64,000 bases of DNA from CAIXSC01 sp046349855 (GTDB taxonomy: Bacteria > Planctomycetota > Planctomycetia > Pirellulales > Pirellulaceae): contig JAXMBM010000038.1 of NCBI GenBank assembly GCA_046349855.1, positions 1-64,000 of the forward strand. The letters run 5' to 3'. Under the pieces are notes generated by a model. It was not told the DNA's origin. It saw nothing but the letters and a program-made list of their open reading frames with translations, and made no database searches. Below are positions 29,059 through 37,806 of this stretch, one piece after another. A program made the translations under genes and the position numbers. Every line of letters starts with the position of its first letter. The first letter of the stretch is position 1.

Positions 29059-30588
29059 TTAAGCATCGGGAAACACCTGGTAGCCGTTCATGTGGAGCAG
29101 CCACAGGACCGGTTCAAGGACGCCGTAGGGGTCGATCAGGCGCTGGGAAAAGTCCGGCTGGCCTGCCCCGTGGAGCCCGATCGACGACAGCGGAAACAGC
29201 ACGCACGGATGGCCGAAATTCGCTTCGATCATGCGGGCTAACCGCCAGCCGGGCCAGAGCAGGGGGAGTATCTGGTGCAGCGCCGCTGACCGCTGGAGGA
29301 TCGCCGTCAGCGACCAGCGCGGAGCTGTGGCGTCGAGGTGCTGCAAGTCGTCGAACAACCTTTGGGCTTCGTCCGTCGCAGCCGCTAAACAGGTCTGCTG
29401 CGCCAGCAGGTCGAGCTTGGAAATCACCACGGCGATCGGCGAACTCAGGGGACGGCCGGCGGGACACGCCCGCTGGCACAGCAGGTCCTGCAGCAACGCC
29501 GCCACCAGTTCACACTGCCGCTCGGCCGGTTGCGTGGCGTCGAGCAGCAGCAGGTGGCCCGCGCCGAACTCCGCCGCCTGGCGCCGGGATGCGGTGAGCG
29601 GTTCGAACCCGCGGTCGCCGCTCAGATCGACCAGGCTCACGAGGGCCGAGGCTCGTCCCCAGCGATCGTCATCCCGGACGGCGAAGTGTACGGACGGATC
29701 GGGCACTTCGGGCACGTTGGCTTGCGGATGGCGCAGCAGCGTGTCGAGAAAATGATCCCACCACGGTTCCGGCGAGACCAGGCAATCGAACTGCAACTGG
29801 GGAGGCGCGATCAGGTGCCGCAGCTGGCGATACAGGGTGGCGAGCCACAGGGTCTTGCCCGCCGCCGCGACTCCCAGTACGGGAAAACGCAGCCGGGGAA
29901 AATCAGCCCAGCGCCGCGGAAACGTGAAACCGCACTCTTCTTCCTGCCAGCGACGGACAAGGTGGCGACAGAGGAGCCAATCCGGCGGAGGTTCGGGAGC
30001 GTCGTGCAGGTCGCCCGCACCCAGGCACGAGGGACAGACTTCACGGTTCGCGGTGACTCGGCGGGCACGCTGCCGTCCCCAGCCCAGGCTGAGCAGGACC
30101 GTGATCAGGACCAGACCGCCACTCCACACCAGCCGCCACTCGCGCGGCAACATCGACGAGGTGGCGTGGCCGTCGAGCCGGCTGCCGATTAGGCAGAGGA
30201 TGGCCATGACCAGGCATATTCCCATCGGAGCCAGCAACAACACGGTCGGCACGAATCTGCGGGCGGAGGGAATGCGGTGGCTCCGGCGCCAGAACTGCCG
30301 GTCCCCATGCCAGGCGGCTCCGCCGAGCACGCCGAGAGCGCCGGCGGCCCAGAGCCAGAATGGCAGATCGCTCGCTCCGAGTGGTATACCGCTCCGCGCC
30401 GGCCGTGCCGAGTTCTCGGCGGTCGCCGCGGGCGGGGCCGCCACCGCAGGCTGCGACTCCGGCGCCGCGCCGACATAGTGGCAGGCGCCGGCCACCGCCA
30501 GTGCGATGGCCAACCCGATGCTCCCGAGCGGCCAGCCACGGAGCACGTGGCGACCCTGGGCGTTTCCTGATGGTGACTTTGTCCCCAT
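29059..30588 (-). CDS. Second membrane GTPase, paralogue of the 25-27 kb GTPase
   Basis: 509 residues from the ATG at 30588, chosen because GAGCG lies 8 nt upstream and the signal-like segment then starts near residue 20; the frame extends 30 codons further. Four hydrophobic segments lie before residue 175, then a zinc ribbon (CPSC ... C ... C, ending EEECGFTFP), then P-loop GVAAAGKT at about 237-244 followed by LWLATLYRQL. FAVRDDDRWGRASALVSLVDLSG and VVISKLDLL correspond to the Walker B and guanine-specificity motifs of the paralogue. The C-terminus LFPLSSIGL...YGVLEPVLWLLHMNGYQVF is close to that of the first GTPase (LFPLTPVGL...YGILDPLMWLLHMNGYRVL). The loop coding GVAAAGKT still fits GxxxxGKT. 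It may pair with the first GTPase. Confidence 0.82.
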   Translation of the reverse strand: MGTKSPSGNAQGRHVLRGWPLGSIGLAIALAVAGACHYVGAAPESQPAVAAPPAATAENSARPARSGIPLGASDLPFWLWAAGALGVLGGAAWHGDRQFWRRSHRIPSARRFVPTVLLLAPMGICLVMAILCLIGSRLDGHATSSMLPREWRLVWSGGLVLITVLLSLGWGRQRARRVTANREVCPSCLGAGDLHDAPEPPPDWLLCRHLVRRWQEEECGFTFPRRWADFPRLRFPVLGVAAAGKTLWLATLYRQLRHLIAPPQLQFDCLVSPEPWWDHFLDTLLRHPQANVPEVPDPSVHFAVRDDDRWGRASALVSLVDLSGDRGFEPLTASRRQAAEFGAGHLLLLDATQPAERQCELVAALLQDLLCQRACPAGRPLSSPIAVVISKLDLLAQQTCLAAATDEAQRLFDDLQHLDATAPRWSLTAILQRSAALHQILPLLWPGWRLARMIEANFGHPCVLFPLSSIGLHGAGQPDFSQRLIDPYGVLEPVLWLLHMNGYQVFPDA

Positions 30589-30850
30589 AACTGTTCGCTC
30601 CGCGCTATCGGTCGCGCACGTCGTCCCCGTCATCATGTTGCGTGCAACAAACGGGACGCAGCGCCGAGGCCGGGCCACAAGACGGTTCCCACCTCACCGC
30701 ATCCCAGCCCGAGCGCCAGGAATCACGAATTCACGCCCGTCGTCGCGAGACGGCCGTTCTCGTGCGCGCCCCGTTCCCCGCTCGACGGTCGGCCGCGCAG
30801 GGGCGGTGACTCGACGGCGCCCGACGCGCCGTCGACGCCTCTCTACCTGG

Positions 30851-31072
30851 TTAATCCGGTTTGGCGGCGGACGGCGACACGGAGTCGTCTTTTTTCTTGG
30901 AGGCGTCCGGTACGGGGGCTTCCTGAGTGGTGCCGGAACGTTCGACCGGACCGCTGGTCGGACGCGGATCGGGTTTCGCCGGGACGCTGGTCGGACTCCC
31001 CCCGTCACAACCGGCCAGGACGAGCGCGAGCAGGGCGATCGAGAGAATTCGCAGCGGATATCGGGCGGTCAT
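30851..31072 (-). CDS. Small lipoprotein
   Basis: 73 residues. A short N-terminal signal ends in the lipobox LVLAGC with Cys21, after which comes a Pro/Ser/Lys-rich disordered chain ending SPSAAKPD. Such small lipoproteins commonly follow DUF1559 genes in planctomycetes, as here (56 bp downstream of one). The function is unknown. The 262 bp between this gene's start side and the GTPase gene (30589-30850 region) holds no gene I can support. Confidence 0.75.
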   Translation of the reverse strand: MTARYPLRILSIALLALVLAGCDGGSPTSVPAKPDPRPTSGPVERSGTTQEAPVPDASKKKDDSVSPSAAKPD

Positions 31073-31128
31073 GGGTTGGCGTCGCGAGAAGGAAGAGGAG
31101 GGGGAGGGACGAGCCGTATCGGGCGGCG

Positions 31129-32190
31129 TCAGGGGACCTGCGCGGCAATGCCGTCCGCCTGGCTGGACAAATAGCGGAATACCAACAGGTCGATGTTCCA
31201 GTTGATGCTGCGCACGGCCCCGTCCCCGTAAAGGAACTGCACGGCGCCGGGATGCTCGCTGCTGAACTGATACCAGTTGTGTGTCGGCGGATACGCCGTG
31301 TCACGCAGCCCCCAGGCGGTGGCGAGCGGACCCGAGCCCATCCAGGAATGGGAAAACTCCAACTGCTTGGTCTGGCGCAGCGAACTACCGCTGCCGGTAA
31401 TGAGGCGCCCCCCGATGGTCTCGCCGAAGAAGATCGTGTTCGACAACCCGTCCTGCACGGCTGCCATGCTCTCCTTGTTCCGGTTGAGAAACACCCCCTT
31501 GTACACGATCCAGGCACCGCTCGGCGCGGGGAAACTGGTAGGGATCGCTCCCATGGGGCCGGCCGACGGCAGATAGTTGGTGCGCCCCAGCTGGCTGGGC
31601 CCCGCAAAATAGCTGGCGGTGCAGGTGCCGATGCCGTCGAGCCCATGGCAGTGGATGTTGCCCGACGTGCCACCGGTGCTGCTGTAGGGATTGGTTGACG
31701 GACAAAGGAAACCGCGAATCCGCGTCTGTGCCGTCACCCAGTCGTCTTCGCCATTCGGGCCAATAGGCGTGGACCACCACGGGAGCAACGGGCCCGCGGG
31801 CCACGGATTCACGAACGGGTCAGCGGTCGGCTGATCGACGTTCTTCACCGCCTGGATGCGATCGTAGATGTTCTGCTGTTCCAACTGGGGAAGCAGGAAC
31901 GACAGCGTGCCCAGCCACTGAGCGTTGGAATATGTCGCCGGAATGTGTGAGCTGGTGCCGAGGTACCCGGGGGGGAGTCGCTGATGCGTGTCGTGAAAGT
32001 TGTGGATGGCCAAACCGATCTGCTTGAGGTTGTTCGTGCACTGGCTGCGCCGAGCGGATTCACGAGCGGCCTGGACGGCGGGCAGAAGCAACGCCACCAG
32101 GATGCCGATGATGGCAATCACGACCAGCAGTTCCACCAGCGTGAAGGCTCGGCGCGCGGCCCGCGGAGAGCGGGAAGAAAGGGGGGACAA
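31129..32190 (-). CDS. DUF1559 prepilin-type protein
   Basis: 353 residues if the TTG at 32190 is the start (GGAG 8 nt upstream, and a short basic leader before the prepilin motif). The frame is open to a TTG at 32277, which would add an unlikely 29-residue leader. RRAFTLVELLVVIAIIG is a type IV prepilin/pseudopilin cleavage and methylation motif followed by the hydrophobic helix, then the family signature LLPAVQAARESARRSQCTNN and LHNFHDTH-like segment, and at the C-terminus the FLYGDGAVRSINWNID box that typifies DUF1559. These proteins are an expanded planctomycete family, thought to be exported by pseudopilin machinery; the specific role is unknown. Confidence 0.9.
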   Translation of the reverse strand: MSPLSSRSPRAARRAFTLVELLVVIAIIGILVALLLPAVQAARESARRSQCTNNLKQIGLAIHNFHDTHQRLPPGYLGTSSHIPATYSNAQWLGTLSFLLPQLEQQNIYDRIQAVKNVDQPTADPFVNPWPAGPLLPWWSTPIGPNGEDDWVTAQTRIRGFLCPSTNPYSSTGGTSGNIHCHGLDGIGTCTASYFAGPSQLGRTNYLPSAGPMGAIPTSFPAPSGAWIVYKGVFLNRNKESMAAVQDGLSNTIFFGETIGGRLITGSGSSLRQTKQLEFSHSWMGSGPLATAWGLRDTAYPPTHNWYQFSSEHPGAVQFLYGDGAVRSINWNIDLLVFRYLSSQADGIAAQVP

Positions 32191-32321
32191 GTTGGTTTCT
32201 CCGAGGCAGATCAGGGAGCAGTGATGGCCGTCGTGGACCGGCAGGAACTCGGGGGGAAGTCGGTTTTCCAGCCGCAATTATCCCGCCATCCCGCTCGTTG
32301 TCACCCCCCGGATGCGACGGT

Positions 32322-33584
32322 TCACGTCCCCGGCTTACGCGGTGGCGGCGGCGGAGCCATCGGTTTCGGAGGCGGCGGAGGCGCGATCGGCGACTCGCGC
32401 CGCGGGGCAGGCGACGGCGGTGGTTTGACAGCTGCCGGAGACGGTGCGGGTGCTCCGGGCGGCTTGATCGGCGCCGCAGGCGGAGGCGCGGACACGGCAG
32501 GGCGCGGCGCCGGCGCGGCCGGTTGCGTAGGAGCGGGCGGAGTGGGAGCCGGTTTGGCGGGACCTGGCTTCGCCGCCGCTGGCGGCCCACCGGCCGCCGG
32601 TTTGGGAGGCGGCGGAGCTGGGGTTTTCATCGCCGGAGGAGGTGGCGCGGTCGGCGCTCGAGCCGGCACACTTGCCGTGGCGATCGGTGCCGGCCCGGCC
32701 GCAGCGGCCGCACCCGCGCGTCGCCGCCGCTCGTTGAAGCGCACGTGATTCGTGCCGAATTTGATCATGTCCCCGTCGACCAAAGGCCGCGCAGCGCTGA
32801 TCTTCTGCTGATTCACCGCCACTCCCAGCCGCGTACCCGCGTCCTCGACGACAAACGATCCGTCGGGCTGACGCACGATCCGGCAATGTTCGATTTCCAG
32901 GTCCGCGTTGGCGGCGCCAATGAACGGCAGCGGCAAATGGTCTCCGCGTCCCAGGACAGTGACGGGCCGGCTGAGGATCAGCTGCCGGCCCGGTCGGTAG
33001 CCGTCGACCACGGTCAGCCAGGCCTCGCGCAGCACCACTTGAGTCAGGCCGATGAACGCTCCCAGGCAAAGTCCCAGGATGACAAACGCCGTCGCTCGAC
33101 TGGCGATCCCCGAATCGGACTGCAGGATGGCGATCAACGGATCAAACGCCAGCCCGCCGACCATCCCTCCCACCAACCCGCCAATCGCCCCGTTGCGGAT
33201 GCGATTGAGGGAGAAGTCGGCGAGTCCGTTGACGATGCCGACCGCGAGTCCCAGCACCATGAAACCGATGAAGCGCCAGAGGTGGAGCGTGGAATAGGCC
33301 AGATCACCGGCGAGTATACCGCACAGCCCGCCGATTCCTCCACCCACCACGCCGATCAGCATGCGAGCCAGCAGCTGATGCCACCGAGAACTGGACCAAC
33401 CCGAGGCGGCGTTCAAACCTGCTCCGATGGCGGCGCCAACCAGTCCGCCGACAATCGCCAGCCCGATCAGCCCACCCCGCGTCGCCTGCCCGCGCAGGAT
33501 CAGTACCTCGCCGGCTAACCAACCAAAGAATGCCGCCCAGCCGCTGAACAGTCCGCTGTAGTAAACAAGTCGAGTCAGAGACAT
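32322..33584 (-). CDS. Multi-pass membrane protein with cytoplasmic FHA domain and proline-rich tail
   Basis: 420 residues from the ATG at 33584. The first 200 residues hold several Gly-rich hydrophobic helices with glycine-zipper spacing (LIGLAIVGGLVGAAIGAGL, MLIGVVGGGIGGLCGILAG, FIGFMVLGLAVGIVNGLA, GAIGGLVGGMVGGLAFD). An FHA domain follows (about 205-295: TVLGRGDHLPLPF, IEHCRIVRQPDGSFVVEDAG, GDMIKFG), and a Pro/Ala-rich tail of about 115 residues. FHA domains bind phosphothreonine, so this could read out the kinase/phosphatase pair at 2.8-25 kb, but that is inference from proximity only. The conserved FHA Ser/His region is altered (IEHCRI rather than SRxH). It is transcribed away from the ThuA-like pair. 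Confidence 0.82.
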   Translation of the reverse strand: MSLTRLVYYSGLFSGWAAFFGWLAGEVLILRGQATRGGLIGLAIVGGLVGAAIGAGLNAASGWSSSRWHQLLARMLIGVVGGGIGGLCGILAGDLAYSTLHLWRFIGFMVLGLAVGIVNGLADFSLNRIRNGAIGGLVGGMVGGLAFDPLIAILQSDSGIASRATAFVILGLCLGAFIGLTQVVLREAWLTVVDGYRPGRQLILSRPVTVLGRGDHLPLPFIGAANADLEIEHCRIVRQPDGSFVVEDAGTRLGVAVNQQKISAARPLVDGDMIKFGTNHVRFNERRRRAGAAAAAGPAPIATASVPARAPTAPPPPAMKTPAPPPPKPAAGGPPAAAKPGPAKPAPTPPAPTQPAAPAPRPAVSAPPPAAPIKPPGAPAPSPAAVKPPPSPAPRRESPIAPPPPPKPMAPPPPPRKPGT

Positions 33585-33829
33585 GGCGTGGTGCGCTCTC
33601 CCCTGGGGTGCAGCGATCATGATAGCCGAACCGGTGGCTGCTTCAATCGGCAGCCAACGACGAGCATGGGCAGGGACAGGCGGATGCGATCCGGTCTCCG
33701 CTGTTACCGACGCGACTCGGCGGACGGTTCGGCGCCCCGATTTGCCCGGAGCGGATGCCCCTGCTATTCTGGGCCCGACGGTCGTCACCTGGAATGGTGG
33801 AGCGAGCGGTCTCGACGGGAGGTGCCAGC

Positions 33830-35101
33830 ATGTCTTTCGGTTCTAGCCCAACGCAGGGTGCGGCTGCTTCGCGGGCCGCGGGGGGAGGGTTCAGTCCGTT
33901 GCGCCTCGCCATCGATGCGGTGCTCGCCATCGGACTCGCCGGCGTGCTGCTGGTTGTCTACGGAGTGGATCTGGCGACGAGCCACCTGTTTCATGCGCCC
34001 GAAGATTCGCGGGGCAGCGCTCCGATCGTGGTGGAAGAGACCGAGCGCGAGGAGTCGGGGAACGAGGAAGAGACGCGCGAGGTGCGATTGCGGCTGGCGG
34101 TCACGCCGGCCGATTTCGACGACATGGGACGCTTGCTGCGCGAGTTGGGCGAAGGGTACGCCTACGATAACCTGGCACTCGACGAACTGCTCGACGCCGA
34201 CAAGCTCAAACAATACGACGTGATTTTCGCCACCTGCGGCGGCGCCCCCGACTCCTGGCTCGGTGAAGCGGTCGGCGCCGGCGAACGGAACTCGCGTGTC
34301 TACATCATCAAGCCCGAGGTGGGCGAGAAGCTGCGATCGGCGCTGCGCGGTTTCGTGCAGAATGGCGGCACGTTGTACGCTTCCGACTGGCGCTACCAGA
34401 TCGTGTCAATCGCCTTTCCCGAACTGGTGAGTGCGTCGAAGATCGCGCAGGGAGATCGCCAGGAGGTCCAGGCCGAGGTGGTGGACGATGGGTTGCGGGA
34501 GGTCGTCGGCGAGAAGATCCCGCTCAACTTCGATCAGGAAGGCTGGTATCCGGCGGCGTTCCGGTCGAGCGACGCCAAGGTCTATGTCCGCGGTGCGTAC
34601 CAGGCCCTGCGTGCCGGTCAGGAGGAGTCGCCGCTGCTGGTGCGCGTCCCGTTCGGTCAGGGTTCGATCATCTTCACCTCGTTCCACAACGAAGCCGTCA
34701 ACTCGGAAATCGAAACCAAGCTGCTCAAGTACCTGGTCTTCACCACGGTGACCGCCAAGGTGCAGACGAAGGTGCGGGAAACGCTGTTCAAGAGCCGCTT
34801 CACGGCCGACAAGGAGAACCTGCTGAGCACCTCGGCGGAGAATCCGAAAATCACCAGCGTCTACCAGAACAAGACGGCCGGCGATTTGAAGTTCGTGCTG
34901 GCGTTCGAGCAGCAAGGGGCGCGGTTGAAGCTGGAAGTGTTCTCGCCGGACGGCAAACTGGTGGCGTCCAAGGAAGGGACGTCGACCGTACAGATCGACG
35001 TGCCCGCGGCGGCCCCCGGGGAATGGAAGTACGTGGTCACCGCGCTCAAACTGCCGTTCCCCAATTACCCGTTCAACTTGACGGTCGGTCGCAAGCAGTA
35101 G
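33830..35101 (+). CDS. Membrane-anchored ThuA/GATase-like protein, first of a tandem pair
   Basis: 423 residues from the ATG at 33830, with a strong GGGAGGT site 7 nt upstream; the frame is open further upstream without one. One TM helix (about 28-48, VLAIGLAGVLLVVYGVDLA) is followed by an acidic linker and a Rossmann-like domain: RLRLAVTPADFDDMGRLL, LKQYDVIFATCGG, LRGFVQNGGTLYASDW, and FGQGSIIFTSFHNE. The fold pattern resembles ThuA or class I glutamine-amidotransferase-like domains but shows no catalytic Cys in the usual nucleophile elbow, so a binding role is more likely. The last 100 residues are beta-rich and end like PPC-type domains. The domain would face outside the membrane. The next gene is a paralogue 14 bp downstream. 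Confidence 0.83.
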   Translation: MSFGSSPTQGAAASRAAGGGFSPLRLAIDAVLAIGLAGVLLVVYGVDLATSHLFHAPEDSRGSAPIVVEETEREESGNEEETREVRLRLAVTPADFDDMGRLLRELGEGYAYDNLALDELLDADKLKQYDVIFATCGGAPDSWLGEAVGAGERNSRVYIIKPEVGEKLRSALRGFVQNGGTLYASDWRYQIVSIAFPELVSASKIAQGDRQEVQAEVVDDGLREVVGEKIPLNFDQEGWYPAAFRSSDAKVYVRGAYQALRAGQEESPLLVRVPFGQGSIIFTSFHNEAVNSEIETKLLKYLVFTTVTAKVQTKVRETLFKSRFTADKENLLSTSAENPKITSVYQNKTAGDLKFVLAFEQQGARLKLEVFSPDGKLVASKEGTSTVQIDVPAAAPGEWKYVVTALKLPFPNYPFNLTVGRKQ

Positions 35102-35115
35102 CTGGAGTCTGCAGC

Positions 35116-36339
35116 ATGGCTTCCTCCATTCCGCCGCCCGGTGCTTCCGGTGCTCCGGCCGCGGGAGTTTCGTCGTTCAACGTGCTGCGGTTGATCGGAG
35201 ACGGCGTGCTGGCGCTCGGCCTGGGCGGCGTGCTGCTGCTGGTCTACGGTTTCGATCTGGCGACGTCCCGGTGGTTCGCACCTCCGTCCGCTCCCGAACT
35301 CGTCGAAACAACGGTCGCCTCGCCGACCAATGCCGACGCCCCGGTGAAGCGGCTCCGGCTGGCCGTTTCCCCCCACCAGTTCGATGACATGGGACGGTTG
35401 CTCACCGCACTCGGCGAAGGCTACCGCTACGACAACCTGCCGCTGCCCGACCTGTGCGATGTGGAAACGCTGAAACGCTACGACGTCATCTTTCTGACCT
35501 GCGGCGGCACGCCTGACGAGTGGCAGAATGGCGGCGGGCCACCGGGACGCGGAAGGGACGAGATGATCCGCAGTGTCCGCGCCTTTGTCGAAGGGGGCGG
35601 GACACTCTACGCATCCGACTGGCGCATCCAGATCGTGCAGATCGCCTTTCCGGAATTGATCGACACGACGCGTCTCATTCCCGGCGCCGGGCAGGAACTC
35701 ACCGCCAGCGTCAATGACGAGGGGTTGAAGGAAGTGATCGGTCCCACGATCCATCTCAACTTCGATCTGGGTGGCTGGTTTCCCGCGGCCTTCAACGGTC
35801 AGCATGTGACCACGTACCTCAGCGGCGAGTATGCGGCCAGCGACGGTTCCCGCCGCCAGTCACCGCTGCTGGTGAAAGTCCCCGTGGGGCAAGGTGCGAT
35901 TGTGTTCACCTCGTTCCACAACGAAAAACAGAACTCGGCGACCGAACTGGAGTTGCTCAAATACCTGGTCTTTACGACCGTCACGGCCCGCGTGCAGTCG
36001 GAGGTGACGCAGACCATGGTGAAGGGAGGCTTCTCGTCGGCCAAGCAGAACCTGCTCAGCACGTCGGCATCCAATCCCACGGTCTCGGCGACCTACAATC
36101 ACGCCCAGGCCGGAGCCCTCCGGTTCGTGCTGGCGTTCGAGAACCAGGGAGCCCGCCTGCGGTTCGAAGTGGTTGGCCCCGACGGCAAGAAAGTGCAGCA
36201 GGAAGGGCGGTCGACCATTCAGCTCGACCTGCCCGCGGCCCCGGCCGGGGCGTACAAGTACACCGTCACCGCTCTGGAAGTCCCGTTCGAGAACTTCCCC
36301 TTCACGGTGACCGTCGGACAGAAGGGGGATGGCAAGTAG
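35116..36339 (+). CDS. Membrane-anchored ThuA/GATase-like protein, second of a tandem pair
   Basis: 407 residues from the ATG at 35116, 14 bp after the stop of its paralogue, so they are probably co-transcribed. The layout is the same: TM helix (about 28-48), acidic/Pro linker, LRLAVSPHQFDDMGRLLTAL, LKRYDVIFLTCGG, VRAFVEGGGTLYASDWR, VGQGAIVFTSFHNE and a beta-rich C-terminus ending VTVGQK. The main difference is a Gly-rich insertion (EWQNGGGPPGRG) after the CGG motif in place of the LGEAVGAGER segment of the first copy. No function is assigned; a duplicated pair suggests a heterodimer. Confidence 0.83.
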   Translation: MASSIPPPGASGAPAAGVSSFNVLRLIGDGVLALGLGGVLLLVYGFDLATSRWFAPPSAPELVETTVASPTNADAPVKRLRLAVSPHQFDDMGRLLTALGEGYRYDNLPLPDLCDVETLKRYDVIFLTCGGTPDEWQNGGGPPGRGRDEMIRSVRAFVEGGGTLYASDWRIQIVQIAFPELIDTTRLIPGAGQELTASVNDEGLKEVIGPTIHLNFDLGGWFPAAFNGQHVTTYLSGEYAASDGSRRQSPLLVKVPVGQGAIVFTSFHNEKQNSATELELLKYLVFTTVTARVQSEVTQTMVKGGFSSAKQNLLSTSASNPTVSATYNHAQAGALRFVLAFENQGARLRFEVVGPDGKKVQQEGRSTIQLDLPAAPAGAYKYTVTALEVPFENFPFTVTVGQKGDGK

Positions 36340-36407
36340 CGGAGAGGGACGGCGCCACGCAGGTGCCCGGTCAACGCTTCGATCTCGGTTTCGACCGACC
36401 TGCTCAC

Positions 36408-36472
36408 GGCGAATCCGGGTGCGACGAATCCGGGTACGACGAATCCGGGTGCGACGGACTTCCCGTCCGTCG
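36408..36472. repeat. Three short direct repeats and a hairpin between convergent genes
   Basis: The segment (g)cgacgaatccgggt is present about three times in a row (36411-36450), followed by the perfect stem cgacggac-ttccc-gtccgtcg at 36452-36472. This lies in the 402-bp gap between the plus-strand ThuA-like gene and the convergent minus-strand HlyD-like gene; the rest of the gap shows no gene. No T run follows the stem on either strand, so an intrinsic terminator is only possible. Confidence 0.7.
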
Positions 36473-36741
36473 TTGCGTTCCGCGGTTCTTCAGGGGATTT
36501 CGTGGTTCGTCGATCGGCGTTTGGGAAACCGTCGGCGCGAGCGAGACCTTCAGTCGACATCCCTGTCGAGGATTTCGCGGCAGGATGCGGCGAAATCCGC
36601 GACAGGAGGTCGGGCCTCGTGTCCCGACGATGCGAGAACAGCGAAATGTCCGGCCACTTGATTCCTGGAAGTCCCCGTTCCGCCCACAGCGGAGGGCTGA
36701 GGCCAGCGGATGGAGCCAGCGCCGGCAGTTAAGGGATTTCG

Positions 36742-37806
36742 TCAAGGGAGTTCGATGAAGATGTCGAGCATCTGGCCGACGAACAGGTCCGAGGGCATCT
36801 CGCGGACGGCGTAAATCACCTGTAGGACGCGCGTATCGACCCGCTCCGTGTTGTCCCCCGCCAGCCACTTCTTGGGGATCACGTACGGTTCGACGCGGAC
36901 GAACTCGAGTTCCACGGTGCGCTCGCCATCCCCTCGCAGGAAAGCGCGGGCGGGCAGGCCGGGTTGGAAGCGCGGCAGATCGTGCTCGTCGATGTCGATA
37001 CGAACGTGCAGTTGTCGGGTATCGCCGAGCATCACGAGGGGGACCTGAGGACTGGCGCCGACGTATTCGCCCGGACGTACGTTGACCTGGAGCACGTGGC
37101 CCGCGACCGGCGCGCGGACGACGGTGCGTTCGAGTTCAATTTCGGTCTGCCGCAGTTGCGCCTGAGCGAGTTCGACCTGGGCCGCGGCCACCTCGACGTC
37201 GGGCTGCCAGGCGCCGGCGCGGAGCAGTTCGTCTTCGGCGCGGGCCCGGGCCAGGTCCTGCTGCGCTGCTTCCAGCCGCAGCTGCCGTTCGACGTTCTGC
37301 TCCTCGGTCACCACGCGGGCTGCGGCCAGCTTCTGGCTGCGTTCCGACTGGTCGCGCCACAGCCGTTCGGTCGCTTCCGCGGCCCGGACCTTGGCATGAC
37401 TCACCGGCAACTCCTCGGCGCGCGGCTGAGCCGACAGACGGGCGAGTTGAGCCTGGGCGACGCGCAGATGAGCGGCGTGGAAATCACGCTGGGCTCGCAG
37501 GTGCCGATCGTCCACGCGGAACAGAGGATCGCCTGCTTGGACTTCCGCGCCGACACGCTCGGCCGGCACGTGCACTTCCAGCACGACTCCCGCCAGCGGC
37601 GAACCTACCGCCACGTTCTGCGAACGAGCCTCGACGATGCCGTAGGCGGCAATCGTGCGGCCGAACGGAGTTCGCGACGGCAGGGCCGGCGGCTGCGTCG
37701 GCGGAATCGCAAAGACGCGCGCCGAATGGAAGGCATGATGCAGTCCGAACGCCAGCAGGCTCAACGCCACCGCCGGCACGACCACCTTCGTCAACCAACC
37801 TTTCAC
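36742..37806 (-). CDS. HlyD/DevB-type membrane fusion protein of an ABC exporter
   Basis: 354 residues from a GTG at 37806, with AGGAG 8 nt upstream and a 4-bp gtga overlap with the ABC gene, indicating translational coupling. One N-terminal TM helix (about 6-26), a biotinyl-lipoyl-like half (GSPLAGVVLEVHVPAERVGAEVQAGDPLFRVDD), a long coiled-coil hairpin rich in Ala/Glu/Arg (about 95-215), the second lipoyl half (VVRAPVAGHVLQVNVRPGEYV) and a beta-barrel-like C-terminus. It would bridge the inner-membrane permease to the outer envelope. The set TetR, FtsX-type permease, ATPase and fusion protein resembles DevBCA-like exporters; the substrate is unknown. Confidence 0.88.
   Translation of the reverse strand: MKGWLTKVVVPAVALSLLAFGLHHAFHSARVFAIPPTQPPALPSRTPFGRTIAAYGIVEARSQNVAVGSPLAGVVLEVHVPAERVGAEVQAGDPLFRVDDRHLRAQRDFHAAHLRVAQAQLARLSAQPRAEELPVSHAKVRAAEATERLWRDQSERSQKLAAARVVTEEQNVERQLRLEAAQQDLARARAEDELLRAGAWQPDVEVAAAQVELAQAQLRQTEIELERTVVRAPVAGHVLQVNVRPGEYVGASPQVPLVMLGDTRQLHVRIDIDEHDLPRFQPGLPARAFLRGDGERTVELEFVRVEPYVIPKKWLAGDNTERVDTRVLQVIYAVREMPSDLFVGQMLDIFIELP

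Noticed and set aside
27219..29066. A 615-codon minus-strand open frame antisense to the secreted protein gene
   Set aside because: It lacks any recognisable motif, overlaps a coherent signal-peptide protein on the plus strand, and long antisense frames are expected at this GC content.
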